Source: Mycetohabitans rhizoxinica HKI 454
Lineage (GTDB): Bacteria > Pseudomonadota > Gammaproteobacteria > Burkholderiales > Burkholderiaceae
DNA length: 64,000 nt
Direction: 5' to 3'
NCBI RefSeq assembly: GCF_000198775.1
Contig: NC_014722.1
Coordinates: 2,014,357 to 2,078,356 of the forward strand
Positions 38,550 through 49,882 of the stretch are shown in pieces. The notes under the pieces are model-generated. The model saw only the letters and a program-made list of their open reading frames with translations, ran no database searches and was not told the DNA's origin. The first letter of the stretch is position 1. Each line of letters opens with the position of its first letter. The translations under genes were made by a program, and so were the position numbers.

Positions 38550-38837
38550 GCTTTGCTATGCAATGCTTCGCGGCGTTGCCTTGCTGCGTGGCGTATCGCG
38601 TGTCGATCTAGCGTGATATGCCACGCAATGCTGAACGACCGAAATTTACCGGCACGCCCCGTTTAGCCGCGTGCGCGAGTACCGCATCCCCTCAGGTGAC
38701 TCGCCCATGCGGCCAAACGAGACCGCGCTTCACCGACGCGCGACGAATGTCAGCTCGAGCATGCTGCAAAGAGCCACGCGGCGCGCTTAAAATGGCGTTC
38801 TTTGTTGCGTTCAACGTCTCGTCCTGGAGATTTATCA

Positions 38838-39821
38838 ATGGCTAAGCCCGCTCAGCGCGTTGCCGTCACCGGCGCCGCAGGTCAAATTGGTTATTCGCTG
38901 CTATTTCGCATCGCCAATGGCGATCTACTTGGCAAGGACCAACCCGTCATCCTGCAACTGCTCGACCTGCCGCAGGCACAAGCCGCCGTCAAGGGCGTGG
39001 TGATGGAGCTTGAGGACTGCGCTTTCCCGCTGCTGTCCGGCGTGGTCGTCACTGACGATCCGAAAGTGGCATTCAAGGATGCCGACGTTGCGCTGCTGGT
39101 CGGTGCCCGCCCCCGCTCCAAGGGCATGGAGCGCAAGGACCTGCTGTCGGCCAACGCCGAAATCTTCACGGTGCAGGGCCGCGCGCTTAATGAGGTCGCC
39201 AGCCGCGACGTGAAGGTGCTGGTGGTCGGCAACCCAGCCAACACTAACGCCTATATCGCGATGAAGTCGGCGCCGGACTTGCCCAAGAAGAACTTCACCT
39301 CGATGCTGCGCTTGGATCACAACCGCGCGCTGTCGCAACTGGCCGCCAAGGCCGGCAAGCCGGTCGCCTCGATCGAGAAGCTCGTGGTATGGGGCAACCA
39401 CTCGCCGACGATGTACCCGGATTTCCGCTTCGCGACGGCTGAGGGCCAGTCACTGACCCAGCTGATCAACGATGACGAATGGAACCGCAACGTGTTCATC
39501 CCGACGGTGGGCAAGCGCGGCGCGGCGATTATCGAGGCCCGCGGACTGTCGTCAGCCGCGTCCGCGGCCAATGCGGCAATCGATCACGTGCACGACTGGG
39601 TGCTCGGCTCCAACGGCAAGTGGGTCACGATGGGCGTGCCGTCCGACGGCTCGTACGGCATCCCGGAAGACATCATCTATGGCGTGCCGGTGATCACCGA
39701 GAACGGCGGGTACAAGCGCGTCGAGGGTCTGGAGATCGATGCTTTCTCGCGCGAGAAGATGGACGCCACGCTCAACGAGTTGCTTGAGGAGCGTGACGGC
39801 GTGCAGCACCTGCTCGGCTGA
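38838..39821 (+). CDS. mdh: Malate dehydrogenase
   Basis: 327 residues of the cytosolic-type MDH family. NAD-binding [18 protein letters not shown], substrate arginines in [15 protein letters not shown], active-site Asp and His in LRLDHNRAL and [12 protein letters not shown]. It interconverts malate and oxaloacetate. It stands divergent from gntR and is followed 25 bases later by a CitE-like lyase gene. Confidence 0.97.
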   Translation: MAKPAQRVAVTGAAGQIGYSLLFRIANGDLLGKDQPVILQLLDLPQAQAAVKGVVMELEDCAFPLLSGVVVTDDPKVAFKDADVALLVGARPRSKGMERKDLLSANAEIFTVQGRALNEVASRDVKVLVVGNPANTNAYIAMKSAPDLPKKNFTSMLRLDHNRALSQLAAKAGKPVASIEKLVVWGNHSPTMYPDFRFATAEGQSLTQLINDDEWNRNVFIPTVGKRGAAIIEARGLSSAASAANAAIDHVHDWVLGSNGKWVTMGVPSDGSYGIPEDIIYGVPVITENGGYKRVEGLEIDAFSREKMDATLNELLEERDGVQHLLG

Positions 39822-39846
39822 GCCCGGCACGCGCTTCACGCCGACG

Positions 39847-40923
39847 ATGCACGCCTTGACGCCTGCCGATGTCCTGTTCGACGGCGAAACGCCGCCTGCC
39901 CTGCTGCCCGCGTGCGATCACTACGCGGGCAGCGAGAAGCTGATGCGCAAGTCGCTCGAGCTGCAGCAACGGCTCGGGCCGGTGTTCGACATCACGCTCG
40001 ATTGTGAGGACGGCGCGCAGGTCGGGCGCGAGGCCGAACACGCGGCGCTGGTCGCCTCGCTATTGCACGGCGAGGGCAACCGCTTTGGCCGCGTTGGCGT
40101 GCGCATCCATGCGTACGATCATCCGCATTGGCGCGACGACGTGCGCATCGTGCTGCATGCGCCACGGTGCCCGCCCGCGTACATCATGTTGCCGAAGGTG
40201 CGTGGGCTGCACGAGGCGGCCGAGCAGTGCGCATTCATCGACGCGGTGCGCCGTGAGACCGGTCTGCACGCCCCCATCCCGGTTCATTTGCTCATCGAGA
40301 CGCATGCCGCGCTCGACTCGGTATTTTCACTGGCCGCGCTGCCCGCCGTGCAATCGCTGTCGTTTGGCCTGATGGATTTCGTCTCCGCACATCACGGCGC
40401 GATTGCTGACGCCGCGATGCGCTCGCCGGGGCAATTCGACCATCCGCTGGTGCGCCGCGCCAAACTCGAGATCGCCGCGGCCTGCCATGCGCACGGCAAG
40501 GTGCCGTCGCATAACGTGACGACCGACGTGCGCGACGTGCAACGCGTCGCGCACGATGCCGCGCGGGCCCGCGACGAGTTCGGGTACACGCGGATGTGGA
40601 GCATCCATCCGGCGCAAATCGAGCCGATCGTCGCCGCCTTCGCCCCGCGCGACGACGAATTGGCGCTGGCCACCGACATCCTGCTTGCCGCACAGCAGGC
40701 GCAATGGGGGCCCATTCGCCACCGCGACACGCTGCACGACCGCGCGAGCTACCGCTATTACTGGTGCGTGCTTCGCCGTGCGAAGGCGGTCGGTCGGCCG
40801 CTTGCGCGCGACGTCGCCGTCTGGTTCACGCCTGCTGAGAACACTGGGTCGGACGCCACCGCGGCGAATCGCGCCGTAACGACAAACCCGATGTCGGTCC
40901 CATTGTTGAATAGGCGAGAATAG
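39847..40923 (+). CDS. CitE-like HpcH/HpaI-family lyase
   Basis: 358 residues. A CoA-ester lyase barrel with the metal and acyl-CoA motifs FDITLDCEDGAQVG, VHLLIETHAALDSV and SFGLMDFVSAHHGA, plus RMWSIHPAQIEPIV. Relatives cleave malyl-, citramalyl- or citryl-CoA; stand-alone copies next to mdh are common in Burkholderia but their substrate is not settled. The last about 28 residues (from ENTGSDATAANR) do not look like the family, suggesting a lost stop codon or shifted 3' end. Confidence 0.85.
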   Translation: MHALTPADVLFDGETPPALLPACDHYAGSEKLMRKSLELQQRLGPVFDITLDCEDGAQVGREAEHAALVASLLHGEGNRFGRVGVRIHAYDHPHWRDDVRIVLHAPRCPPAYIMLPKVRGLHEAAEQCAFIDAVRRETGLHAPIPVHLLIETHAALDSVFSLAALPAVQSLSFGLMDFVSAHHGAIADAAMRSPGQFDHPLVRRAKLEIAAACHAHGKVPSHNVTTDVRDVQRVAHDAARARDEFGYTRMWSIHPAQIEPIVAAFAPRDDELALATDILLAAQQAQWGPIRHRDTLHDRASYRYYWCVLRRAKAVGRPLARDVAVWFTPAENTGSDATAANRAVTTNPMSVPLLNRRE

Positions 40924-40989
40924 CGTCCGCCCCACGGCGCGCGCCGCCCGCGCGCCCGGTCGCCGCTTATTTTCAAGGTATTGATACAG

Positions 40990-41562
40990 ATGAAGACACT
41001 CGCTATCGCCGCCGCCATCGGCGTGCTCTGCGCCACGCTATTCGTGACTGCCGACGCGTGCGCCGCCACGGCCGCCGCAACCGGCACCAGCTCCGCATCC
41101 GCCCAATCCAGCACAAGATCTGGCGCCCAATCCGGCACACAATCCGGAGCAAAGAAACCCGAGCCGAGCCATCGACTATCTAAGAAGCGCACCGCCAAGA
41201 AAGCCGCTGCGAAAACGATAGCCGACTTGGTGCCGGAAGGCGCAACAAAATGGCGCTGCGCAGACAACAACGCGTTTTTCCTGAGTGGCGACATGAAGCG
41301 CGACCAGATTGTCACCGTGCATTGGGCCGGCAAGAATTACAAGCTGCCGCGTGAGCAGACGACCACCGGCGCCGATCGCTTCCACGACGCGGCCACGGGA
41401 CTCGATCTGATCGTCATCCCGACTAAGGCGATGCTGTTCTCCGATAAGAACAGCTCTCGACTGGCCGACGAATGTAAGACGCCCGAAATGGTCGCTGGCG
41501 CGCCGGCGCCGATCCAGACCGAGGCGCTCAAGCAGCGTCCGAGCCTGTTGCAAGGTCACTGA
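40990..41562 (+). CDS. Exported MliC-like (lysozyme-inhibitor fold) protein
   Basis: 190 residues from ATG 40990: signal peptide (about 1-27, LAIAAAIGVLCATLFVTADA), a Ser/Gly/Gln-rich linker and a basic patch (SKKRTAKKAAAKT). The C-terminal domain (about 85-165: TKWRCADNNAFFLSGD, VHWAGKNYKLPREQT) has the spacing of MliC/PliC proteins with two cysteines (WRC and DEC). Such proteins block C-type lysozyme in the periplasm. A role in host survival is inference. Confidence 0.65.
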   Translation: MKTLAIAAAIGVLCATLFVTADACAATAAATGTSSASAQSSTRSGAQSGTQSGAKKPEPSHRLSKKRTAKKAAAKTIADLVPEGATKWRCADNNAFFLSGDMKRDQIVTVHWAGKNYKLPREQTTTGADRFHDAATGLDLIVIPTKAMLFSDKNSSRLADECKTPEMVAGAPAPIQTEALKQRPSLLQGH

Positions 41563-41594
41563 ACGACGCCAGGCAGCATATCAGGGCCCCCGCC

Positions 41595-41770
41595 ATGTCC
41601 CCGCCGATCTCAAACGTGCGACCTGAACCGGATGCTGGGCTGGTCGACATCGTCGACTACGTGCAACACTACCGCATCGACAGTGCGCTCGCGCTGGAGA
41701 CGGCGCGCTGGATCCGGCCCGCCTCGAGGCGATGCCCGTCAACGAGTATGTCGATTTGTACGTGATTTGA
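41595..41770 (+). pseudogene. prpD: Collapsed 2-methylcitrate dehydratase gene
   Basis: About 45 codons of the PrpD N-terminus (SNVRPEPDAGLVDIVDYVQH, YRIDSALALETA) run straight into the normal PrpD C-terminus in another frame (DPARLEAMPVNEYVDLYVI, stop at 41770). About 1.3 kb in the middle has been deleted. It lies just before acnA, where prpD is expected in this neighbourhood. The 2-methylcitrate route for propionate would need another copy. Confidence 0.75.
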
Positions 41771-41804
41771 CTGAACCCACGCGTATCAACCCAAGGGAAA
41801 CACC

Positions 41805-44519
<2,715 letters not shown>

Positions 44520-44530
44520 TGTGAGCTGCT

Positions 44531-44557
44531 GCCGGTGCCGCACCGCGCGGCACCGGC
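44531..44557 (+). terminator. acnA: Hairpin downstream of acnA
   Basis: A perfect 11-bp GC-rich stem (44531-44541 with 44547-44557), 5-base loop, starting 11 bases after the acnA stop. There is no T tract, so termination may need Rho, or the hairpin may only protect the 3' end. Confidence 0.5.
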
Positions 44558-44640
44558 CCAACGAGAAATCGAGATGGTGACGCACCTATACTGCCCGAGC
44601 ATCTCGTGTACTCGAAGCAGCTTGTTGGGCTCATGCAAGA

Positions 44641-45012
44641 CAACAGCGCTACGCGTTCCACATCGCACGGCCGAATGCCTTCAATACCGAGGCACTCGAG
44701 CGAATCGGTGCGCTCTATCAAGTCGAAGCAGTCATCCGCGGCAAGCCTGCCGACGAGCGCGGCGCCTATCGCCAGTTGCACGCTAAGTCTTTGCTCGATC
44801 AGCTTCATACTTGGCTGAGCCAGATGCTTGCCACGCTCTCGCGTCAATCGGATACAAGCCGCGCCATTCTCTATGCGCTCAACCGCTGGAAGACGCTGAC
44901 GCGCTACTGCGATGACGAACGACTTGAGATCGATAACCTGCCCGTTGAGCGCGCCCTGCGCGGCGTGGCTACCGGCCGGCGCACTACCTTTTCGCGAGTA
45001 CCGATGTTTTAA
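44641..45012 (+). pseudogene. IS66-family transposase remnant
   Basis: In frame from 44641: TEALERIGALYQVEAVIRGK, then HAKSLLDQLHTWLSQMLATL and ALNRWKTLTRYCDDERLEID, NLPVERALRGVATGRR. This is the C-terminal part of IS66 TnpC. The upstream part is missing, and the end after RR has shifted frame. No inverted repeats were found. Confidence 0.8.
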
Positions 45013-45036
45013 AGTGGCAACCCTGTCTTCGCAGAG

Positions 45037-45282
45037 CGAATAGGGCGCCCGCCCTGATGACCGTGGAGCAGGCCACAACCCTTTCTCGCGCCAAGCGTTC
45101 GTCCAGTTCTAAACGGTCTTCTTGCTCACCTCTAACTGGGCCGCGATCTCGTGCACCCGTTGACCTGCGTCGAGCAGCAACAAGCCCTGCCCTCTGATCC
45201 GGAAGTCTTCATACGGATGCCGCAGCGCAAGCTCTCGCAAGGCTCGTTTCTCCACCTCGTTCAGTTCGCTGGTGCACTTCAT
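45037..45282 (-). pseudogene. IS630-type transposase N-terminal remnant
   Basis: From ATG 45282: KCTSELNEVEKRALRELALR, then DFRIRGQGLLLLDAGQRVHE and IAAQLEVSKKTV, an IS630-type helix-turn-helix. A stop at 45109-45111 interrupts where Tyr is expected, and NWTNAWREKGLW continues after it. The catalytic part is absent. Confidence 0.7.
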
Positions 45283-45299
45283 CGGCAATGTCAGCTCGT

Positions 45300-45760
45300 T
45301 CTTCAGGTCACTGGCATCTGACTCTCATGCGAGTGCCGCAGATCGATCATCGCATCCAAGCGGCTACGAAAAAATCCGGTGTCCTACAAGAACTTGTCTG
45401 GCTCGCGCTCATCGGTGATATTTAAAACTCCTAGGAATTGCCCTTTTGGACTATCTTTCCGGCTATTGCACAAACCCTCGTTTGACTTCTGCGCCTGACC
45501 GCAACAGCATTTCAAACTCTTTTCAAGCTCGACTATTTAGCAACTGACTCAACATTTTTTCGTTATCGCGACACAATCTAGCGAGCTGCGGTATTTGCGC
45601 CTTGGCCGCTGCATAGCTGCCCAACTGGCCAGTGACAAACTTGCGTGGCGTCGGCTAAGCACGCAAGATCCGTCGGTTCTCACGTCTCGCCTCTGATGAC
45701 AAGCAATTTGCGTGATGGATAGCAAGATCAGAATTGGGGTGCTTACCTCAGCGGCAGCAC
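45300..45760. other. Insertion-sequence debris (IS5-like and possible IS6-like scraps)
   Basis: On the minus strand about 45310-45430 reads NITDEREPDKFL, stop, FFRSRLDAMIDLRHSHE, like the N-terminus of IS5-family transposases. About 45560-45650 reads RKFVTGQLGSYAAAKAQIPQ, loosely like IS6-family transposases (low confidence). No intact gene is present. Confidence 0.45.
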
Positions 45761-45763
45761 AAA

Positions 45764-45865
45764 ATGAGTACCACGATCCCGGACCGGCTCATGCATCACT
45801 GCTCTCTGCTCGAGTTAGATGGGCATAGTTACCGACTCAAAGGGGCTAACAAAACCCTTGCATAA
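45764..45865 (+). pseudogene. IS21-type IstB C-terminal fragment
   Basis: 34 codons, MSTTIPDRLMHHCSLLELDG then HSYRLKGANKTLA and stop. The pattern DRLxHH...GxSYRLK is the end of IstB-type ATPases of IS21 elements. Its last codons supply a -35 box (see the next promoter). Confidence 0.55.
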
Positions 45866-45886
45866 AAAACCAAAGAGCGTTAAATA
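45858..45886 (+). promoter_or_regulatory. Promoter-like TTGCAT-N17-TAAATA before the flavoprotein gene
   Basis: The -35 (45858-45863) overlaps the last codons of the IS21 fragment, and the -10 (45881-45886) lies just beyond, 17 bases apart. It points at the gene starting at 46018 and would give a 5' leader of about 125 bases. Confidence 0.55.
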
Positions 45887-45951
45887 ACAACCTCATCCCG
45901 TTCCACAATGTAGAGGAATTTGCGCGACCGAACGTGGAAGGGTTTTTAACT

Positions 45952-45967
45952 GGCCGTCCGGACGGCC
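45952..45967. terminator. 16-bp perfect palindrome GGCCGTCCGGACGGCC
   Basis: It lies between the promoter and the start of the flavoprotein gene, with TCTTTCC on one side and, on the other strand, AGTTAAAAACC. It can act as a weak bidirectional terminator or as a leader hairpin limiting expression of the gene at 46018. Confidence 0.5.
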
Positions 45968-46017
45968 TCTTTCCTTCATTTATTCATTTTTTACTATTTA
46001 ACAAATAGGAGTTAAAA

Positions 46018-47847
46018 ATGAAAAAGGATTTTAAAAAGAAGGGTTTTACGAGTTCCCGCCGGAAGTTTATTTCTGATATGGCCATGTTATCTGCTTCGGG
46101 CATCGTTACTGGAGGGTGGTCGCCAATTTTTCAAATATCAGCCAACGCAAGTGAAATGTTGGTAAATTTCCCGATTGGGATACCAATTTATCAGCAGGCT
46201 TACGAGAACTGGAGCGGGGAAATATTTGTAGATAAAGTATGGACAGCGGCGCCTAAAACACCTAGCGACATCGTTTCCATTGTAAACTGGGCGAGATCAA
46301 ATGATTATAAGATTCGTCCACGTGGATATATGCATAACTGGTCTCCGTTAATAATGAACTCGGATAGCAAGGCTTCTTCAGTCGTTTTACTTGACATGAC
46401 GAAGAACCTGAATGCCGTATCAATTGACACGGCATCAAAACCAGCTCGAGTAACCGCGCAAACAGGCGTATCGATGGAGACCTTACTCGAAAAACTGGAA
46501 GCAGAAGGCCTAGGAATGACAGCCGTACCTGCTCCCGGCGACATTACGTTGGGAGGTGCACTAGCGATTGGTGCGCATGGCACTGCTGTGCCAGCCAAAG
46601 GAGAGAAATTATTATCAGGACATACCTATGGCTCTTTAAGCAACCTTATTCTATCGTTAAGTGCGGTAGTGTATGATGAAGCAAAGAGAGAATATATATT
46701 GAGGACGTTTTCCCGTGAAGAGGCAGATATTAGTGCATTCCTCACGCATATCGGACGAGCTTGCATTGTCGAGGTAACGATGCAAGTCGGGAAAAATCAG
46801 CGTTTACGCTGTCGGAGCTACGTTAATATTCCTGCCGATGAATTATTTGCAAAACCTATAATATCCAAGAGAACAACTGGATCGTTTCGCGATAAGATTT
46901 CTGCCAGGGAATTGTTTACAAAAACCGGAACATCCAAAAGAACAATTGAATCGTTTCTTGATAAATCTGGCAGAATAGAGATAATCTGGTTCCCATTTAC
47001 AAGCAATCCATGGCTAAAAGTCTGGAGTATAAAACCAAATAAGCCATTATTCTCGCGCACTGTCACGAAGGCGAACAATTATCCATTTTCAGACTGGATT
47101 CCCACAGAATTATCTGATTTAATCAAGCGCATTGTCATTGACAACGAGGTAACTATTACTCCACATTTTGGCCAAAAGCAGTTGGCAATTACCACTGCAG
47201 GCTTGATTACCACGCATAGCCTGGATATCTGGGGATGGTCAAGAAACGTACTACAATACATTCGACCCAGCACACTGCGCGTTACTGCAAATGGCTATGC
47301 AGTCGTTACCAGTCGGGCTAACGTCCAGCGCGTCATTAGCGAGTTCGTCGAGAACTATCAGGAGCGCATTAATGCGTATCAGGAGCAAAGCCAATACCCA
47401 ATCAATGGCCCGCTCGAAATTCGGGTGTCAGGGCTAGATAACCCGAATGATGTGAGCCCTAATAGTGTCACTGCTGCCCTGTCTATGCTTAAGCCACGCT
47501 TGGATAGACCCGATTGGAATATTGCGGTTTGGTTCGACATTTTGACTTTGCCTGGGACACCTCACGCGAATAAATTTTATCGCGAAACCGAACAGTGGAT
47601 GCTTTCAAATTATGCAGGCTCCTATGCAACAATGCGACCAGAATGGTCTAAGGGTTGGGCATATACAGATTCGTCAGCCTGGGAGGATTACACGACGATT
47701 AGCACAACGATCCCGAATATTTATAGGGAGGGCCAAATCGATCAGGAGAAAGATTGGGATAAAGCTATCAGGACACTCAATAAATACGATCCTAACCGTA
47801 TCTTCTCGTCGGCGTTGCTCGATAAGCTATTGCCTTCAGGAGTATAA
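46018..47847 (+). CDS. Cholesterol-oxidase-like, covalent-FAD flavoprotein (exported)
   Basis: 609 residues. A twin-arginine-like signal (SSRRKFISDMAMLSASGIVTG) suggests folded export. A VAO-type FAD domain has RPRGYMHNWSPL, with H106 at the place of the FAD-linked His of type II cholesterol oxidase, and TLGGALAIGAHGTAVP. The long C-terminal substrate domain (WSKGWAYTDSSAWED, PNRIFSSALLDKLLP) resembles the cholesterol oxidase substrate-binding family known from Brevibacterium and a Burkholderia ChoS. The likely reaction is 3-beta-hydroxysterol oxidation with hydrogen peroxide release; the true substrate is unknown. The DNA is clearly AT-richer than the flanks, and AGGAG precedes the ATG. Residues 273-318 are an internal duplication. 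Horizontal gain is likely. Confidence 0.8.
   Translation: MKKDFKKKGFTSSRRKFISDMAMLSASGIVTGGWSPIFQISANASEMLVNFPIGIPIYQQAYENWSGEIFVDKVWTAAPKTPSDIVSIVNWARSNDYKIRPRGYMHNWSPLIMNSDSKASSVVLLDMTKNLNAVSIDTASKPARVTAQTGVSMETLLEKLEAEGLGMTAVPAPGDITLGGALAIGAHGTAVPAKGEKLLSGHTYGSLSNLILSLSAVVYDEAKREYILRTFSREEADISAFLTHIGRACIVEVTMQVGKNQRLRCRSYVNIPADELFAKPIISKRTTGSFRDKISARELFTKTGTSKRTIESFLDKSGRIEIIWFPFTSNPWLKVWSIKPNKPLFSRTVTKANNYPFSDWIPTELSDLIKRIVIDNEVTITPHFGQKQLAITTAGLITTHSLDIWGWSRNVLQYIRPSTLRVTANGYAVVTSRANVQRVISEFVENYQERINAYQEQSQYPINGPLEIRVSGLDNPNDVSPNSVTAALSMLKPRLDRPDWNIAVWFDILTLPGTPHANKFYRETEQWMLSNYAGSYATMRPEWSKGWAYTDSSAWEDYTTISTTIPNIYREGQIDQEKDWDKAIRTLNKYDPNRIFSSALLDKLLPSGV
46834..46971 (+). repeat. Tandem 69-bp in-frame duplication in the flavoprotein gene
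   Basis: Units 46834-46902 and 46903-46971 encode ADELFAKPIISKRTTGSFRD and ARELFTKTGTSKRTIESFLD with three further residues each. About half the residues match, so the copies have diverged. The insertion lies between the FAD and substrate domains. Confidence 0.8.
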
Positions 47848-47970
47848 ATGATAGAGTTTCTGGAAATATAATGGGTGTTTTTGCAATAAGGTCGAAAGCT
47901 CGAAGCGAGCCGCAGACGTCGCACAGGACCGGCGAAACCGGTGTGGCTGTACCGGTGCGGCAATGGAAAG

Positions 47971-47998
47971 GCCCGATGCCACGACGTCGGGCTTTTTT
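47971..47998 (+). terminator. Intrinsic terminator after the flavoprotein gene
   Basis: Stem GCCCGATG / CGTCGGGC (47971-47978, 47985-47992; one G-T pair), loop of six, then six T. It serves the gene ending at 47847 and lies against the end of the convergent dehydrogenase gene. Confidence 0.85.
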
Positions 47999-48011
47999 GA
48001 CTTCGCGCGCC

Positions 48012-49109
48012 TCAGGCGGCAACTGGCGACACGAGGATCTTGACATTCGTGTCCTTATTGTTGACCAACTCCTCGAACCCTTTGCTGACGATGTCAGACA
48101 GCGCGATGCGACCGGTAATCAGCGGCTGCACGTCGATGCACCCATCCGCAACATAGCGGATCACGTCGGCGAATTCGCCGTTGTAGGCTAGCGAGCCGAT
48201 GACTGCCTTCTCGGTCGAGACGATCTCACAGAAGTTGAACTCGCTCGGCTCCTCAAAGATACCGACCATCACGCATTTGCCGGCCTTGCGGATGACGTCG
48301 ATCGCCAGCTTGGCCGTGGTGCGATGGCCAATGCATTCGAACGACACGTCCGCGCCATAGCCACCAGTCAACGCGCGCACCTGTTCAATCGCGTCACCCT
48401 GACTTGGATCGATCACCGTCGTGGCGCCGACCTCCAGCGCCTTCTTCTTGCGCGCGGTGGACATTTCAAGCGCGATGACACGGCCGGCACCAGCGGTCTT
48501 AGCGGACATGATCGTGCACAATCCGATAGTGCCGGCGCCCACCACCACCACGGTCTGCCCGGCAATGCTGCCAGCCTTCTTCACCGCGTGCAGCCCAACG
48601 GCGAGCGGCTCGATCAGCGCACCGGCCTCGATCGGAAAATCATCCGGCAGTTTATAGAGCAATTCCGCCGGCACATTCACGTACTCGGCGAACGCCCCGT
48701 TGTTCATCAGGCCGGTGAACGCCAGGTTCTCGCAAATGTTGTACAGGCCCTGCTTGCAGTAGTAGCACGTGCCGCAGTGCTGGCACGCATCCGCCGTGAC
48801 CCGCTCGCCGACGCGCCAACCGCTTACGCCGGCGCCGATCTCAGCGATCTCGCCACTGAATTCATGCCCGAGGATGCATTGGCCCTTCAGCCCGGTCAGC
48901 GGGTGAGGACGCTCGACCGGGATGAATACCGGTCCCGCCACATATTCATGCAGGTCGGAGCCGCAGATACCGCACCAGTGCACCCGAATCTTGACCCACC
49001 CTGGCGGGGGCGCGTCGGGAACCCGCACCTGCTCGACGCGGATATCCTTGCGGCCGCGCCAAACGGCGGCTTTCATGCTGGGTTGCTGTACGGGAGTTGT
49101 GTCGTTCAC
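48012..49109 (-). CDS. Zinc-dependent 2,3-butanediol-dehydrogenase-type enzyme
   Basis: 365 residues, medium-chain dehydrogenase family. Catalytic zinc ligands C46 (CGICGSDLHEY) and H82-E83 (LGHEFSGE). Structural zinc cysteines C112, C115, C118 and C126. Rossmann motif VVVGAGTIGLCTI. The sequence type (HWCGICGSDLHEYVAGPVFI) is that of (R,R)-butanediol and related polyol dehydrogenases. It stands alone, convergent with the flavoprotein gene. A 22-copy heptamer array starts 64 bases upstream of the ATG and may affect its promoter. Confidence 0.9.
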   Translation of the reverse strand: MNDTTPVQQPSMKAAVWRGRKDIRVEQVRVPDAPPPGWVKIRVHWCGICGSDLHEYVAGPVFIPVERPHPLTGLKGQCILGHEFSGEIAEIGAGVSGWRVGERVTADACQHCGTCYYCKQGLYNICENLAFTGLMNNGAFAEYVNVPAELLYKLPDDFPIEAGALIEPLAVGLHAVKKAGSIAGQTVVVVGAGTIGLCTIMSAKTAGAGRVIALEMSTARKKKALEVGATTVIDPSQGDAIEQVRALTGGYGADVSFECIGHRTTAKLAIDVIRKAGKCVMVGIFEEPSEFNFCEIVSTEKAVIGSLAYNGEFADVIRYVADGCIDVQPLITGRIALSDIVSKGFEELVNNKDTNVKILVSPVAA

Positions 49110-49173
49110 GATTGTGCCTCCATCCTAGTTGGGCGACGCTAAATCAACGAATGGGCCGGCTGGGCGCCACGCG

Positions 49174-49327
49174 TGCCGTATGCCGTATGCCGTATGCCGC
49201 ATGCCGCATGCCGCATGCCGCATGCCGTGTGCCGTGTGCCGTGTGCCGTGTGCCGTGTGCCGTGTGCCGTGTGCCGTGTGCCGTGTGCCGTGTGCCGTGT
49301 GCCGTGTGCCGTGTGCCGCATGCCGTG
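49174..49327. repeat. Heptanucleotide tandem repeat, 22 copies of TGCCGTR/TGCCGCA
   Basis: Exactly 154 bases: 3 TGCCGTA, 4 TGCCGCA, 13 identical TGCCGTG, 1 TGCCGCA, 1 TGCCGTG. The homogeneous block of 13 (49223-49313) marks recent expansion by slippage. It ends abruptly on both sides. It lies between the start of the minus-strand dehydrogenase gene and the 49883 gene. Long open frames across it in several frames are artefacts of the period. Confidence 0.97.
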
Positions 49328-49882
49328 TGCCTGCGTGCTATGTGCGCTACGCCTGCGTGCTGAGGTCTTAGCGCGCCGCGTCCGTTATGCCCGCATGCTT
49401 GCGCGACGGCCGTTACTTGTGCGCTAGTACGCCAATGCAGGAAAGGTGCCAGCCGGCGGACCTACGGCAGGCTCTTCCACGAGCGGCATGATGTGGCAGC
49501 ACAACAGGCCCGCAAAAGGCGGTGTATCAAAGCAATTCGAAATCTGCCATGGCCGCGATGCTGCATCGCGCAATGCCGTCCAGCAGGACGCGGCAGGCCG
49601 CCGGCGGCCTGCGCCGAGACGCGGCGTCGCAGCGCACATGAGACCGTCGTCTCTGTCGTTTTTCCGTGCTTGTTTGGCCTTCCTCGCGACCGAAACCCAT
49701 GGCAACGCGCTCAAGAGACGTGTGTATCAGGCAAGCGGCGCGGCATCGGCACGACGCGGGCCTGCTGCAGCATCGCAGAGGCGCCATGGCGCGAAAGCCC
49801 GCCTCCATGGACGACGGAAAATGTGCCGTCAGCCCCGATCGGGACTAAAATACAAGGTTCTCCGCACCTGAATTGGCACACC
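49328..49882. other. Gene-poor stretch upstream of the DUF2863 gene
   Basis: No gene is supported. It holds a 20-bp perfect palindrome (49593-49612, GCAGGCCGCC and its complement), a CCCGATCGGG palindrome (49834-49843) and TAAAAT (49846-49851), a plausible -10 box 32 bases before the ATG at 49883. Confidence 0.5.

Noticed and set aside
49174..49327. CRISPR-like array
   Set aside because: Units are 7 bp and contiguous with no spacers and no cas genes; it is a simple tandem repeat.
49097..49371. Cys/Arg/Pro/Val-rich repeat ORFs across the heptamer array on both strands
   Set aside because: A 7-bp period without stops is open in all frames; no ribosome site, conserved start or non-repetitive coding part supports a gene.
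49424..49714. A 96-codon minus-strand ORF between the heptamer array and the DUF2863 gene
   Set aside because: No recognised domain and low-complexity composition around a 20-bp palindrome; no support for a gene.
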